From IMG/VR virus record IMGVR_UViG_3300021519_000008, positions 1 to 64,000 of that record: a stretch of 64,000 nucleotides of DNA; one strand, 5' to 3'. The notes beneath the pieces are model-generated. The model worked only from the letters and a program-made list of their open reading frames with translations. It made no database searches and was not told where the DNA came from. A program made the translations under genes and the position numbers. Source of the DNA: a virus. Below are positions 6,725 to 14,200 of the stretch, piece after piece. Numbering within the stretch: the first letter of the stretch is position 1; every line of letters starts with the position of its first letter.

Positions 6725-6803
6725 CAACGAACTGAGAAGTTCGCTTAGAATCAGTTAAGGAATCATCAGGCTAATGATGATTACTACATAAGAGAAGAGA
6801 GAA

Positions 6804-7186
6804 GACATAAGAATAAGGGAAGGAAGGGAAAGGGTAATCCTTTAATCTCTTTTAATCTTTTTTAATCTCTTTTAAGGTTATTTAACGTAAAGTCAACAAT
6901 TTATATATAACGTAGCATTAAAACCCCACAATTACCCACTTTTAGGTGTTAAATAGAAGATTGAAGGGAGTGGTTCCCCACTATTTACCACTACATATAC
7001 CCCCCAATTGTCAGGAAAAAGTTAAACATTATGACAATTGTCTCGCAAAACACGGGGTTATGACTTACAAAAGTTAAACAAAACGTAAATTAGGTAGTTT
7101 GATGACATTAGACTGACAATATACCCGCAATATAAGAGAGAGATAAGAGAGTGATAAGAGAATTTAATTTCTCTTCTTCCCACTGC
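6804..7186. other. AT-rich intergenic region with repeats
   Basis: About 380 bp without a credible gene. It holds TTTTAATCTC-type direct repeats (6838-6876), a hairpin AGTGGT/ACCACT (about 6969-6993), an inverted repeat CAATTGTC (7005-7012) / GACAATTG (7033-7040), and a direct repeat AAAAGTTAAACA (about 7017 and 7069). This could be a regulatory or replication-origin region, but no DnaA-box-like array or firm promoter was seen. Confidence 0.4.
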
Positions 7187-7219
7187 TGTCTGATTACTGT
7201 CTGATTACTGTCTGATTTA
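7187..7219. repeat. Tandem 11-bp repeat, three copies
   Basis: TGTCTGATTAC occurs twice in a row and is followed by TGTCTGATTTA. It lies just 3' of the 179-aa gene and next to its hairpin. Confidence 0.85.
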
Positions 7220-7238
7220 GGGGGTATTTCTACCCCCC
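7219..7238 (-). terminator. Hairpin after 179-aa gene
   Basis: GGGGGGTA-gaaa-TACCCCC, a near-perfect stem with a GAAA tetraloop on the minus strand, 8 nt past the stop at 7246. No T-run follows, so it may stabilise the 3' end or terminate weakly. Confidence 0.55.
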
Positions 7239-7245
7239 TTTCAGA

Positions 7246-7785
7246 TTAATCTTGCTCTACTGCTACGCTTTCTACCACATTCTCTGTGATAGCACTGAGG
7301 TCAGTCTTCCTTACAAGGATGTCAAGCATCTCTGCATCGTAAGCACGAAGGAATGACTTACGGTAAATTGCTTTTCCGTTCTCGTCTGTTACCTTAGCAC
7401 CTGAGCGGTCTTTCTTGTAGTTACTTTCGTAGACCACAGGTTGACCTTTGTCATTACCTACAACACCTAAGGTCACTGCCTCTGCAAGTGATGTTGTTTC
7501 GATTACTTGGATACCATAGTTGTTGTTTACCAACTGTGATAGATTTACATCTAACTGAACAGGGGAGTCTTTGTCACCTGTAATAGTAGAAGCGTCCATT
7601 CCAAAAATCTTTGCGAACTTTTCTTCGCTAAAATTCTGAATGCAAGTCTTTGTCCATTCGCTACCTTTACCTGTAAAGACAGCCATAGGGTTGTTGTTGC
7701 GAATACCGCAAAGAACTGAGAGAGAGTTTGCTTTGTTGCGCCAAACGCTTAAAGCAATGATTGGAGAAATAGATGGGTTAAACAT
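7246..7785 (-). CDS. Hypothetical protein
   Basis: 179 aa. The N-terminal 15 residues are hydrophobic but include Trp-Arg and do not form a clear signal peptide. The body has a mixed alpha/beta pattern ('MAVFTGKGSEWTKTCIQNFSEEKFAKIFGMD', 'GIQVIETTSLAEAVTLGVVG') and the C-terminus is acidic. It uses GC-richer codons than neighbouring genes, suggesting strong expression or different history. No family is recognised. It is single, with a spacer rich in GGAGGA/AAGGAGG-like purines upstream on the opposite strand and a GC hairpin behind it. Confidence 0.6.
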   Translation of the reverse strand: MFNPSISPIIALSVWRNKANSLSVLCGIRNNNPMAVFTGKGSEWTKTCIQNFSEEKFAKIFGMDASTITGDKDSPVQLDVNLSQLVNNNYGIQVIETTSLAEAVTLGVVGNDKGQPVVYESNYKKDRSGAKVTDENGKAIYRKSFLRAYDAEMLDILVRKTDLSAITENVVESVAVEQD

Positions 7786-7860
7786 AGTAAAGTAGATAGG
7801 AGGAAATCACAACCAAGCAAGGAAGGAGGAGACCACGTTAAATAAGGAAAAGAAGAAGCA

Positions 7861-8001
7861 TTACGCTTCTACCCAAATAATACCTTCGCAGGTCTTTATC
7901 CTTAACTTTTTTACAATTCCGTTAAATGATATGCGACCTAAGATTTGTCCGTAAGGTAGGCTTCTGCCTACGATAGGTAATGGTTTAAGTATATTGTACA
8001 T
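7861..8001 (-). CDS. 46-aa protein, paralogue of 5608-5748
   Basis: 46 aa: 'ILKPLPIVGRSLPYGQILGRISF...' ending 'GIIWVEA'. It shares length and the LKP ... P-x-G-x-IL-x-R ... W pattern with the product of 5608-5748. Its start follows the hairpin plus CTCTTCTCT boundary (8007-8034) that separates it from the 99-aa gene. The predicted fold is a small beta barrel. Function unknown. Confidence 0.5.
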   Translation of the reverse strand: MYNILKPLPIVGRSLPYGQILGRISFNGIVKKLRIKTCEGIIWVEA

Positions 8002-8015
8002 AGATTAGAGAAGAG

Positions 8016-8034
8016 AAAAAGGGGCTTTAGCCCC
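8016..8034 (-). terminator. Hairpin-T terminator before 46-aa gene
   Basis: GGGGCT-aa-AGCCCC followed by TTTTT on the minus strand; the T-run merges into the CTCTTCTCT motif. Confidence 0.75.
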
Positions 8035-8037
8035 TAA

Positions 8038-8337
8038 TTACAGATTATGCCGATGCATATTCTTATAAAAATCTATAAGCCACCATGGTATTTCATAATA
8101 CTCAGGTTCTTGTTCAAAGTAGTAGTGGTTTTTATACCTTTTCATAACGCTTACCCAATAGTTATCTGACCAAAGGAAATAAATGTGGTACCCTCCTACT
8201 AAGAGTTGAGCAGTAGTGCTATTCTTTCTTCTTAGTTTTACAGTATTAGTAGGGGCTTGTAGTCCAAGTCTTTCTATTACTTCCGTTACTCTAACTTTTA
8301 AGTTAGCAGTTCTTTCTTGTATAGTTTGTATATCCAT
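8038..8337 (-). CDS. Hypothetical protein
   Basis: 99 aa when started at 8337 (MDIQTIQERTANLK...). The longer frame to 8388 would cross the terminator hairpin and boundary motif that precede every other gene here, so the internal Met is preferred. The N-terminus is a probable helix; the rest is rich in Tyr and Trp (HIYFLWSDNYWVSVMKRYKNHYYFEQEPEYYEIPWW), with a beta-sheet pattern. No family recognised. It follows the signal-peptide gene 8363-8686 in the string of small genes. Confidence 0.6.
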   Translation of the reverse strand: MDIQTIQERTANLKVRVTEVIERLGLQAPTNTVKLRRKNSTTAQLLVGGYHIYFLWSDNYWVSVMKRYKNHYYFEQEPEYYEIPWWLIDFYKNMHRHNL

Positions 8338-8352
8338 ACTACGGAGAAGAGA

Positions 8353-8375
8353 AAAAAGATGCCTATTGGGCATCT
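8353..8375 (-). terminator. Terminator overlapping stop of exported-protein gene
   Basis: AGATGCC-caata-GGCATCT and then six T on the minus strand. The stop codon at 8363-8365 lies inside the hairpin. Confidence 0.8.
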
Positions 8376-8686
8376 CTTTCTGTTCCATAGTCTATGTATC
8401 TACCATCAGGGTAGATCTCATAGTAATGCTCTACCTCTCCCTTAGAGATAAGATAGATTTGGTCACAAGTCTTAGTACGTACAGTAAGTAACAACTTACT
8501 ATCAAGGTTAATCACACAATTCTTGATGTGATTAACACTCGCCAGTATGTTCTTACATACAGTACTATCGTCAGAGGAGATAGCACCAAAGGATTTAACT
8601 ACGTTAATCTTTGGCTTAGTTGTTCTGCTTACTTGACCAGAAAGGGAAGCACACAACAGGAAGGATAGGAAGATGAAGTATTTCAT
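8363..8686 (-). CDS. Small exported protein
   Basis: 107 aa when started at 8686 (MKYFIFLSFLLCASLSGQ), which gives a clean signal peptide with cleavage before Gln and puts the start right after the boundary motif. The longer frame to 8740 would include the preceding terminator and is rejected. The mature part has a pair of Cys residues near 'DSTVCKNI' and 'HIKNCVI', a third near 'TKTCDQIYL', and ends Asp/Tyr-rich. Periplasmic or surface location is likely; function unknown. Confidence 0.65.
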   Translation of the reverse strand: MKYFIFLSFLLCASLSGQVSRTTKPKINVVKSFGAISSDDSTVCKNILASVNHIKNCVINLDSKLLLTVRTKTCDQIYLISKGEVEHYYEIYPDGRYIDYGTERDAQ

Positions 8687-8700
8687 AGAATAGAGAAGAG

Positions 8701-8722
8701 AAAAAGATAGCCAAAGGCTACC
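8701..8722 (-). terminator. Terminator after small membrane protein gene
   Basis: GGTAGCC-ttt-GGCTATC followed by TTTTT on the minus strand, overlapping the last codons of the 8718-8936 gene. Confidence 0.8.
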
Positions 8723-8936
8723 TCTTCTTGTCTGTCTCATTGATTATGCTTGCTATCACAAAGGCTGGCATCCATCCTAAGGCAAAGCAATACTTCACTA
8801 CCTCAGTAAACTCCTGACCATACTCCTTCACCATTCCTATTTGGAAGTACACAGTCATAAACCATCCTGCTACAATGAAGGCAATCATACTAACTACCGC
8901 AATGGTAATCAATACACTCTTAGTTATCCTATTCAT
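8718..8936 (-). CDS. Small two-TM membrane protein
   Basis: 72 aa when started at 8936 (MNRITKSVLITIAVV...), directly after the boundary motif at 8942. Two hydrophobic segments are seen at about residues 7-30 and 46-64, with a short charged tail (NETDKKR). Phages often encode such proteins as holins or as superinfection-exclusion factors; there is nothing more specific. The longer frame to 9002 would include the hairpin and is rejected. Confidence 0.6.
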   Translation of the reverse strand: MNRITKSVLITIAVVSMIAFIVAGWFMTVYFQIGMVKEYGQEFTEVVKYCFALGWMPAFVIASIINETDKKR

Positions 8937-8949
8937 ACAATAGAGAAGA

Positions 8950-8975
8950 GAATAACAAGACATCATTGCCTTGTC
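8950..8975 (-). terminator. Weak hairpin before membrane-protein gene
   Basis: ACAAG/CTTGT stem with a 10-nt loop, followed by TATTCTCTTCTCT on the minus strand. It is shorter and less T-rich than the neighbouring hairpins. Confidence 0.45.
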
Positions 8976-9148
8976 ATTCTTTCTTTGCAGTAGTAGTAAC
9001 AATCCATGGCATCGCTGGTTGTTTCATCCCACTCCACTCTTGTTTCCAACATCTTGTTCTTGTCACAGAACATTGAGTAGGTCATGTCTTCTGTGTAGAC
9101 TATCAACATACCATTGTAGTTTACTTCTATTGTCCTTGTATCCATCAT
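8963..9148 (-). CDS. Small acidic hypothetical protein
   Basis: 61 aa (MMDTRTIEVNYNGMLIVYTED...), acidic, with Cys residues at about positions 28 and 50-54 (DCYYYCK). A second Met directly follows the first, so the start may be 9145. It is the first gene of the boundary-motif string. A GGGTACC/GGTATCC hairpin and the CTCTTCTCT motif lie just before it. No family is recognised. Confidence 0.5.
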   Translation of the reverse strand: MMDTRTIEVNYNGMLIVYTEDMTYSMFCDKNKMLETRVEWDETTSDAMDCYYYCKERMTRQ

Positions 9149-9206
9149 CTAGAGAAGAGGATACCCATAGGCAATGCTATAGGGGGTACCCTCAGCTTGT
9201 TTTTTA

Positions 9207-9239
9207 GGGTAGGGGGGAGCAATTATACATCCCCCACCC
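9207..9239. other. Strong GC-rich hairpin
   Basis: GGGTAGGGGGGA and TCCCCCACCC form a stem of about 10 bp around an 11-nt loop, in the 174-bp gap between the minus-strand string and the plus-strand gene at 9323. It may separate the two transcription units or act as a leader hairpin of the minus string. Confidence 0.6.
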
Positions 9240-9322
9240 TCTTATAACCATAAAGAAAAGTAGGGGGGTAAAAATTTTGGGAAAAAATCGGGGAAAATCT
9301 GTTTCAGACTTATCTTTGATTT

Positions 9323-9835
9323 ATGTATATAAGTAAGGAATTAGAGGAAACAGCTACCTGTAAGGTTTTGGTTAGTTTACAGGAGATTATGGATAAGGAG
9401 TGGGGGGATTGGAAAACTGATGATGTGTTAGTAGTATGTGTTAGTCCTGACTATAGTGGAGCTATAGGGATGCGGGTTTTACATGGGTTAAGTAGAGATA
9501 GGGTTTTTCCTTATTATGATAGTGCTGATGTTTCTTTTCCTGATAGTAGTGAGGAGTTTATTGAGGAATGTAAGTTAGAGTTTAGAGTACTTCTAGGTAT
9601 GTGGAGGATTCAGGTAAGTAAGATTGTTTTAGTTGAGGCAGGTATACTTACTGGGGGTAATTATACTTGGATGAGTAGGATGATAGAGGAGTTTGGTTTT
9701 CAGAAGCCTATTACTGTAGCACTAGTAGAGAGAGTACAGTCTAAGTTTAAGTGTGATGTGGTTGGAATGTATTGTGAGAAGATGCCTACTTTCTGGTGGG
9801 AGCAGGATAATAAGCATTGGGATGGTATAGATTAA
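9323..9835 (+). CDS. Phosphoribosyltransferase-like protein
   Basis: 170 aa. 'DDVLVVCVSPDYSGAIGMRVLHGLSRDR' (about residues 33-60) resembles the N-terminal strand and the loop that binds pyrophosphate in type I phosphoribosyltransferases, and 'KIVLVEAGILTGGNYTWM' (about 98-115) resembles the PRPP-binding loop (acidic residue, then TGG). The usual two adjacent acidic residues are reduced to one (VEAG), so activity is uncertain. It is a single plus-strand gene between minus-strand blocks; a -7-like TATCTTTG lies about 10 nt before its start, which would give an almost leaderless mRNA. A nucleotide-salvage or PRPP-sensing role is inferred. Confidence 0.5.
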   Translation: MYISKELEETATCKVLVSLQEIMDKEWGDWKTDDVLVVCVSPDYSGAIGMRVLHGLSRDRVFPYYDSADVSFPDSSEEFIEECKLEFRVLLGMWRIQVSKIVLVEAGILTGGNYTWMSRMIEEFGFQKPITVALVERVQSKFKCDVVGMYCEKMPTFWWEQDNKHWDGID

Positions 9836-9901
9836 GTTTAGTTTAGTTTAGTTAAGTTGTTCTATTTTAAGTTTAGTTATTTAAATCTAGGTTTAGTAGG
9901 T

Positions 9902-10588
9902 TTAGTAGGTTCTAATTAGTTTAAGAATTGCTTCTTCTGTTTCTACCCAACTATGCTCTATTGCTTTGGTTACTGTATTTTCTATTTCAGAGATTAATCT
10001 AAGTTCTTTAGCCGAGGCTAAGTTACGCATTCCTTGGATGTGTTCTCCAAATACTCGTAAATTAATCTCTCTAGCGTACTTGGGGTAATCTGGTTTTTCT
10101 AAAACTCTAGATATTGCTCCGTTCATAGGTTTGAATTTATCTCCTGCTTCCATCCTATCAAAGATTAAACTATCAGTCAACCAAATAACAACCTTAGCAT
10201 ATAACATAGGATTAAGTTCCATAGCAATTAGAGTCCAGATGTAAGAATCGCATACTACGTTTCTATTTTCTCCTCTTCCTGTGGTCTTCCAAACACCTAG
10301 TTTTTTTAAGTAGTTTATAAGTCCTTGACTTTCAATCATTTCGGTAAAAACGTGAAAAGACGTTTTTATGAGATCCCTCTCATTGAGTAGGTGATATACT
10401 TTCTCTTGGGTAAATCTGAATTGTAATATATCATTAACTCTTCTTTCATTCCAACCATGCATCCACCTAGCTTTCTCATAGGCTTGTTGAAGGTCTGTTA
10501 CAGACATAAATCCATTTTTTGTTTCTTGTCTTACCTTAATCCCAAACACTTCCCTGTCTGTAGATTGCATTGTTACATTTGTTTTCAT
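9902..10588 (-). CDS. KilA-N-domain DNA-binding protein
   Basis: 228 aa. 'GFMSVTDLQQAYEKAR' followed by 'W..NERRVNDIL' (residues 26-58) and the later 'VCDSYIWTLIAMELNPMLYAKVVIWLTDSLI' are typical of KilA-N family proteins of Bacteroidota phages, which bind DNA and are thought to be regulators or antirepressors. The C-terminal 60 residues are helical and charged. The gene has its own promoter (TATATTTG at 10602-10609) and diverges from the late operon promoter at 10659, so it is well placed to regulate the early/late switch; that role is inference. Confidence 0.75.
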   Translation of the reverse strand: MKTNVTMQSTDREVFGIKVRQETKNGFMSVTDLQQAYEKARWMHGWNERRVNDILQFRFTQEKVYHLLNERDLIKTSFHVFTEMIESQGLINYLKKLGVWKTTGRGENRNVVCDSYIWTLIAMELNPMLYAKVVIWLTDSLIFDRMEAGDKFKPMNGAISRVLEKPDYPKYAREINLRVFGEHIQGMRNLASAKELRLISEIENTVTKAIEHSWVETEEAILKLIRTY

Positions 10589-10601
10589 AAGTTTATAAAT
10601 A

Positions 10602-10609
10602 CAAATATA
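10602..10609 (-). promoter_or_regulatory. -7 box for KilA-N gene
   Basis: TATATTTG on the minus strand, 14 nt before the start codon at 10588. No TTG is seen at -33, so the promoter may need an activator. Confidence 0.55.
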
Positions 10610-10658
10610 TAAAGAAATTACTTTAGTTTATATTAATTTATATTAATTTATACTTCCC

Positions 10659-10688
10659 TTGACTTAATTTCTAGATTCTCTACATTTG
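10659..10688 (+). promoter_or_regulatory. Bacteroidota-type promoter of the late arm
   Basis: TTGAC at 10659 and TACATTTG at 10681-10688 with the 22-nt start-to-start spacing seen in the other phage promoters. The start would be near 10695, giving a leader of about 135 nt before the gene at 10832. Confidence 0.75.
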
Positions 10689-10754
10689 TAAACGAGGAGG
10701 ATCAGTGTTTGTGGAGTTACGATTTCTTTGTGACTAATTTCTTAGCCATTTTTT

Positions 10755-10817
10755 GGAGGGTAATTAGGTAGGGATCAGATCTTTCTCCTTCATTACCCTG
10801 CCTAAGCCCTCTTTTTT
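10755..10817 (+). terminator. Terminator/antiterminator-like leader
   Basis: GAGGG (10756-10760) with CCCTC (10807-10811) and AGGTAGGG (10766-10773) with CCCTGCCT (10796-10803) form a two-part stem directly followed by six T: a full terminator between the promoter and the first late gene. An alternative 7-bp pairing, GGGTAAT (10758-10764) with ATTACCC (10792-10798), would exclude it. This reads as an attenuator or as the end of a small RNA of about 120 nt. Confidence 0.6.
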
Positions 10818-10831
10818 CGTTAAGATATTTT

Positions 10832-11209
10832 ATGATACGTGATAACTTCTTTCTAACCCCTGGCTACTCTCAAGATTTAATGGAGGCTATTATTAAAGGC
10901 TTCTCAGAGAAGACTTATGTTTGTCCTCATGACTGGCAACAGCTTTATCAATTTAAAGAAAGGTTAGGAGTTACAATTAGGCGAGAAAATGAAAAGTGGT
11001 TTATGCTTATTAGAGGAGGAGATAACTACGGAGGAGAGTTTGAAACTCAAGTTATCGAAAGTAAAGCGATTCCGTGTTCTAAGCCTAGATTTGAGTTTCC
11101 CTACCAAAGACAAGGATTCTTAAGATATGAAGGACAAGTACAAACAGGCCACTATCTAGAGAACGGCTATATCCTAACAGAAGAAAATCAATACATCGTT
11201 TTTGAATAA
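10832..11209 (+). CDS. Hypothetical protein upstream of tail fibre
   Basis: 125 aa, mixed alpha/beta, no signal peptide. It has an N-terminal helix (QDLMEAIIKGFSEK) and a C-terminal beta-rich half (FLRYEGQVQTGHYLENGYILTEENQYIVFE). It starts 15 nt after the T-run of the leader terminator and ends 8 nt before the giant tail-fibre gene, so it probably shares its transcript. A role as a tail-fibre assembly or attachment protein is plausible from position only. Confidence 0.6.
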   Translation: MIRDNFFLTPGYSQDLMEAIIKGFSEKTYVCPHDWQQLYQFKERLGVTIRRENEKWFMLIRGGDNYGGEFETQVIESKAIPCSKPRFEFPYQRQGFLRYEGQVQTGHYLENGYILTEENQYIVFE

Positions 11210-11217
11210 AACTAATT

Positions 11218-14200
11218 ATGAACTTTAAAGTATCCCAACTTAAATCCCTAACAGCAGGGCAAGTAGCAGTAGACGATTTGATCTACGTTATAGACAGTAA
11301 TCCTACAGATGGTTCTGTTAAATCTAAAAAAGTCACAGTAGGCGACTTAATTGATTCAAGGATCTACGGAATCAGTTCTAGTCAATTCGTTTTAATCACG
11401 GGTTACTATGCAAATCCTTCTTGGATCAGTTCGTTAGATTGGTCTAAGATAACAAACGCTCCTTCTTTTGTTACCTCTCTTTCGGCTTTAACAGACGTAC
11501 AACTCTCAACTCCTCTTGTAGGACAAGCTTTAGTTTATAACGGAAGTAAATGGGTAAACCAAGGAATAGGAGAACTAGACACTCTAAATTCAGTAACAAC
11601 CAGAGGTAATACTACTACTAACTCGATTACTGTAGGAGGGCTTACTATCTCTAATGGTTCTGCATCAATTACGAAAACAACTTCTGGAGCAACACTGACT
11701 CTTACTCCAAATGCTTCAGATAATGCTATTGTAATTAACAATAATGGATTTATAAAATTCACATCTGGTGCTGATTCTTTTATTAGAGGTAGCTCATCAA
11801 CCTTTGTTATTTTAGATGCTAGTTATGTATCAAAGGTTCAATTTCATTGGGGAGGAAATGCTTCGTGGATAAACACAGGGGGTAATCTCCTCATAGGAAC
11901 TACCACTGATGCTGGTTACAAGCTAGATGTAAATGGTACAATCAGAACTACAGGGACAAGTACAAACGGAGTTATATTCTACGATGGGACATATGGAGCA
12001 AAGATTTCTATGTCAAGTTACATTTTTACTATTGAAAAAGAAGGAACTTACGGTATATCAACGTATTTATTTAAATATAATGACGGAACTGCTGCTCTTT
12101 CTTTAACTGGCAATACTACTATTCTTGGAATAGGAGGTAGCGATGATGCTGTAATGCTATCTAGAAACGTATATGCAAGACATGATGCAGCTTTTGGATT
12201 TACTACTTATGCAAGTACTACAAAGTATAAAGCAATCCAAGCGATATTTACAGACAACAGTACTAGTGGTGTAGCGTTCAACTATAAAACAGGAGGTACA
12301 GATACAGAGGCAATGAGAATAACTTCTGCTGGTAATGTAGGTATAGGAACTGTTTCTCCTACTGAAAAATTGTCTATATCGGGAGGCAATATGACAATGG
12401 AAAGTGGGCGTTTTATTAAGTTTAATTACTCCACCCCTTTTTGGATTGGTGCAGATGGTACCGCTAATGGTTTTACAATATTTGATGCTACTGCAAGTTT
12501 AAGAAGATTTACTATAACTACAACGGGCAACGTTTTAATCAATACCACCACAGACGCAGGATACAAACTAGATGTAAATGGTAGTGTTCGAGCAGTAAAT
12601 GATATTACAACCAACGGTACTTTTGTTGCAACATCTACAAGTTTAAGTGGATCTGTTAAATACTTTAATCTAGTCAGAAGTACTGATGGTAATAATCCAT
12701 TCTATGTTACCTCTGATAAAGTAAATATGTACGGGGTACTTTTCCAACTAAGTAGCCAAGGAGGAGGAACTATATCTAGTGGTAATAGTGTTGGAGGGGC
12801 AAGTACATACATCACTATGAGTGGTCCAGCTTACTACTCTTCAACAAGTGGAGTAGCGGGTACATTTGCTGTAGCTGGACAATCCAATATGTCTAGTGGA
12901 ACTGCTACATTTAATACATTAACTGTATCTCCTACTATAAATAACTCAGGAACTTACTCGGGTATTTTTAGAGGATTTTACTACAACCCCACTCTTACCT
13001 CTCTTACAGGAACTACTCACAGAGCAATAGAGACAACTAGCGGAGATGTGATATTTAATGGTGGTAATGTTGGAATAGGTACTAGCAGTCCTACTTCTAA
13101 ACTTTATCTGGATGGAGGATTATTTACTAAAAAGTACTATACGGATACTGCAAGTAACACGATAAATTTTGGAAGTGCATACGAATTATTTGGAACATTA
13201 CACGCTTCATCAGGATATTCATTTTTTATTAATCCTAGTGGATGGTCTGCTGGTTGGAATGTTAAAATAGGTAACACTACTACATCTTTTGATTTTGATT
13301 ACAGTTCGGGATTTTCTGCTCCTAGAATTAATACTGAATTATTAAATTTAGGAGGAGGTATGGTTTCTTATTATAAATCCTCACCTGATACAGGATTTGC
13401 TTATAGTTCTGCAGGGGGGTGGGACTTTGTAATAAGAGGAACATCTGACGAAAAACTAAGAATAAAAGCTGGAGGTAACGTTCTTATAGGTACTACAACG
13501 GATGCAGGATTTAAATTAGATGTTAATGGGACTGCAAGAGTGCAAGGAAATGCAACAGTAACAGGTACTGCAAGTTCATTTTCTTTAGATGCAAGTAATA
13601 GAAGAGGTGTTGTAATTGGTAGTGCAAGTTCTCTTGGCAGTGTTGAATTGCGTGGAGATACATTATACAGCGGATTTCTAACATTTTCTCGTAATACAAC
13701 AGGAGAGGCAAATTTTGGTATTAATTATGTATCAGGTGCTAGTGCACTTAAAATAAGCAATACTCTAACGAGTCCTTTTTATATTACTACTCCATCTACA
13801 ACGGTGTTTGATGGATCTATTACCGCATCATCCTCTTTAGCAAGAGGATTATTAGTAAGTAACACTTTAGTAGCAGCAGCAAACAATGACGTATTAGTAG
13901 GACTAGACATCAATCCTACCTTTACTAATGGTGCATTCACGGGGGTAAGTAATTTTGCTTTGAGAGTTGCTTATGTAGCAAGTAGATATATTTCCTTTAC
14001 CCAAAGACCAGGATACGCTGACTACGGAAGAATTCAGTTTACAAATGTAACAGGTGGAGATATTTACTCTAGTTCAAAAATAGATTTAATTCCTAATGAT
14101 ACAGATCAAAGCGTTGGGTTAGGCAATGGTCTTACAAGTAGACGATTAGCTTCAAGTACAAACTATGGACTTTATGGCCCAACACCTCCAGGATTTTTAG

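Larger units (their letters stand above)
8007..9159 (-). repeat. CTCTTCTCT gene-boundary motif series
   Basis: On the minus strand the motif TTTTTCTCTTCTCT, or its core CTCTTCTCT, lies directly before the start codons of five consecutive genes: 8007-8020, 8343-8357 (core CTCTTCTCC), 8692-8705, 8942-8952 and 9151-9159. Each follows a hairpin that ends the preceding gene or leader. Two further copies, at 3138-3153 and 6791-6803, sit before RNA genes instead of proteins. Confidence 0.8.

Noticed and set aside
8971-9207. Plus-strand 78-aa frame opposite 8963-9148
   Set aside because: Antisense to a gene with a clear boundary motif; composition (Ser/Cys/Arg/His-rich) is that of a shadow frame.
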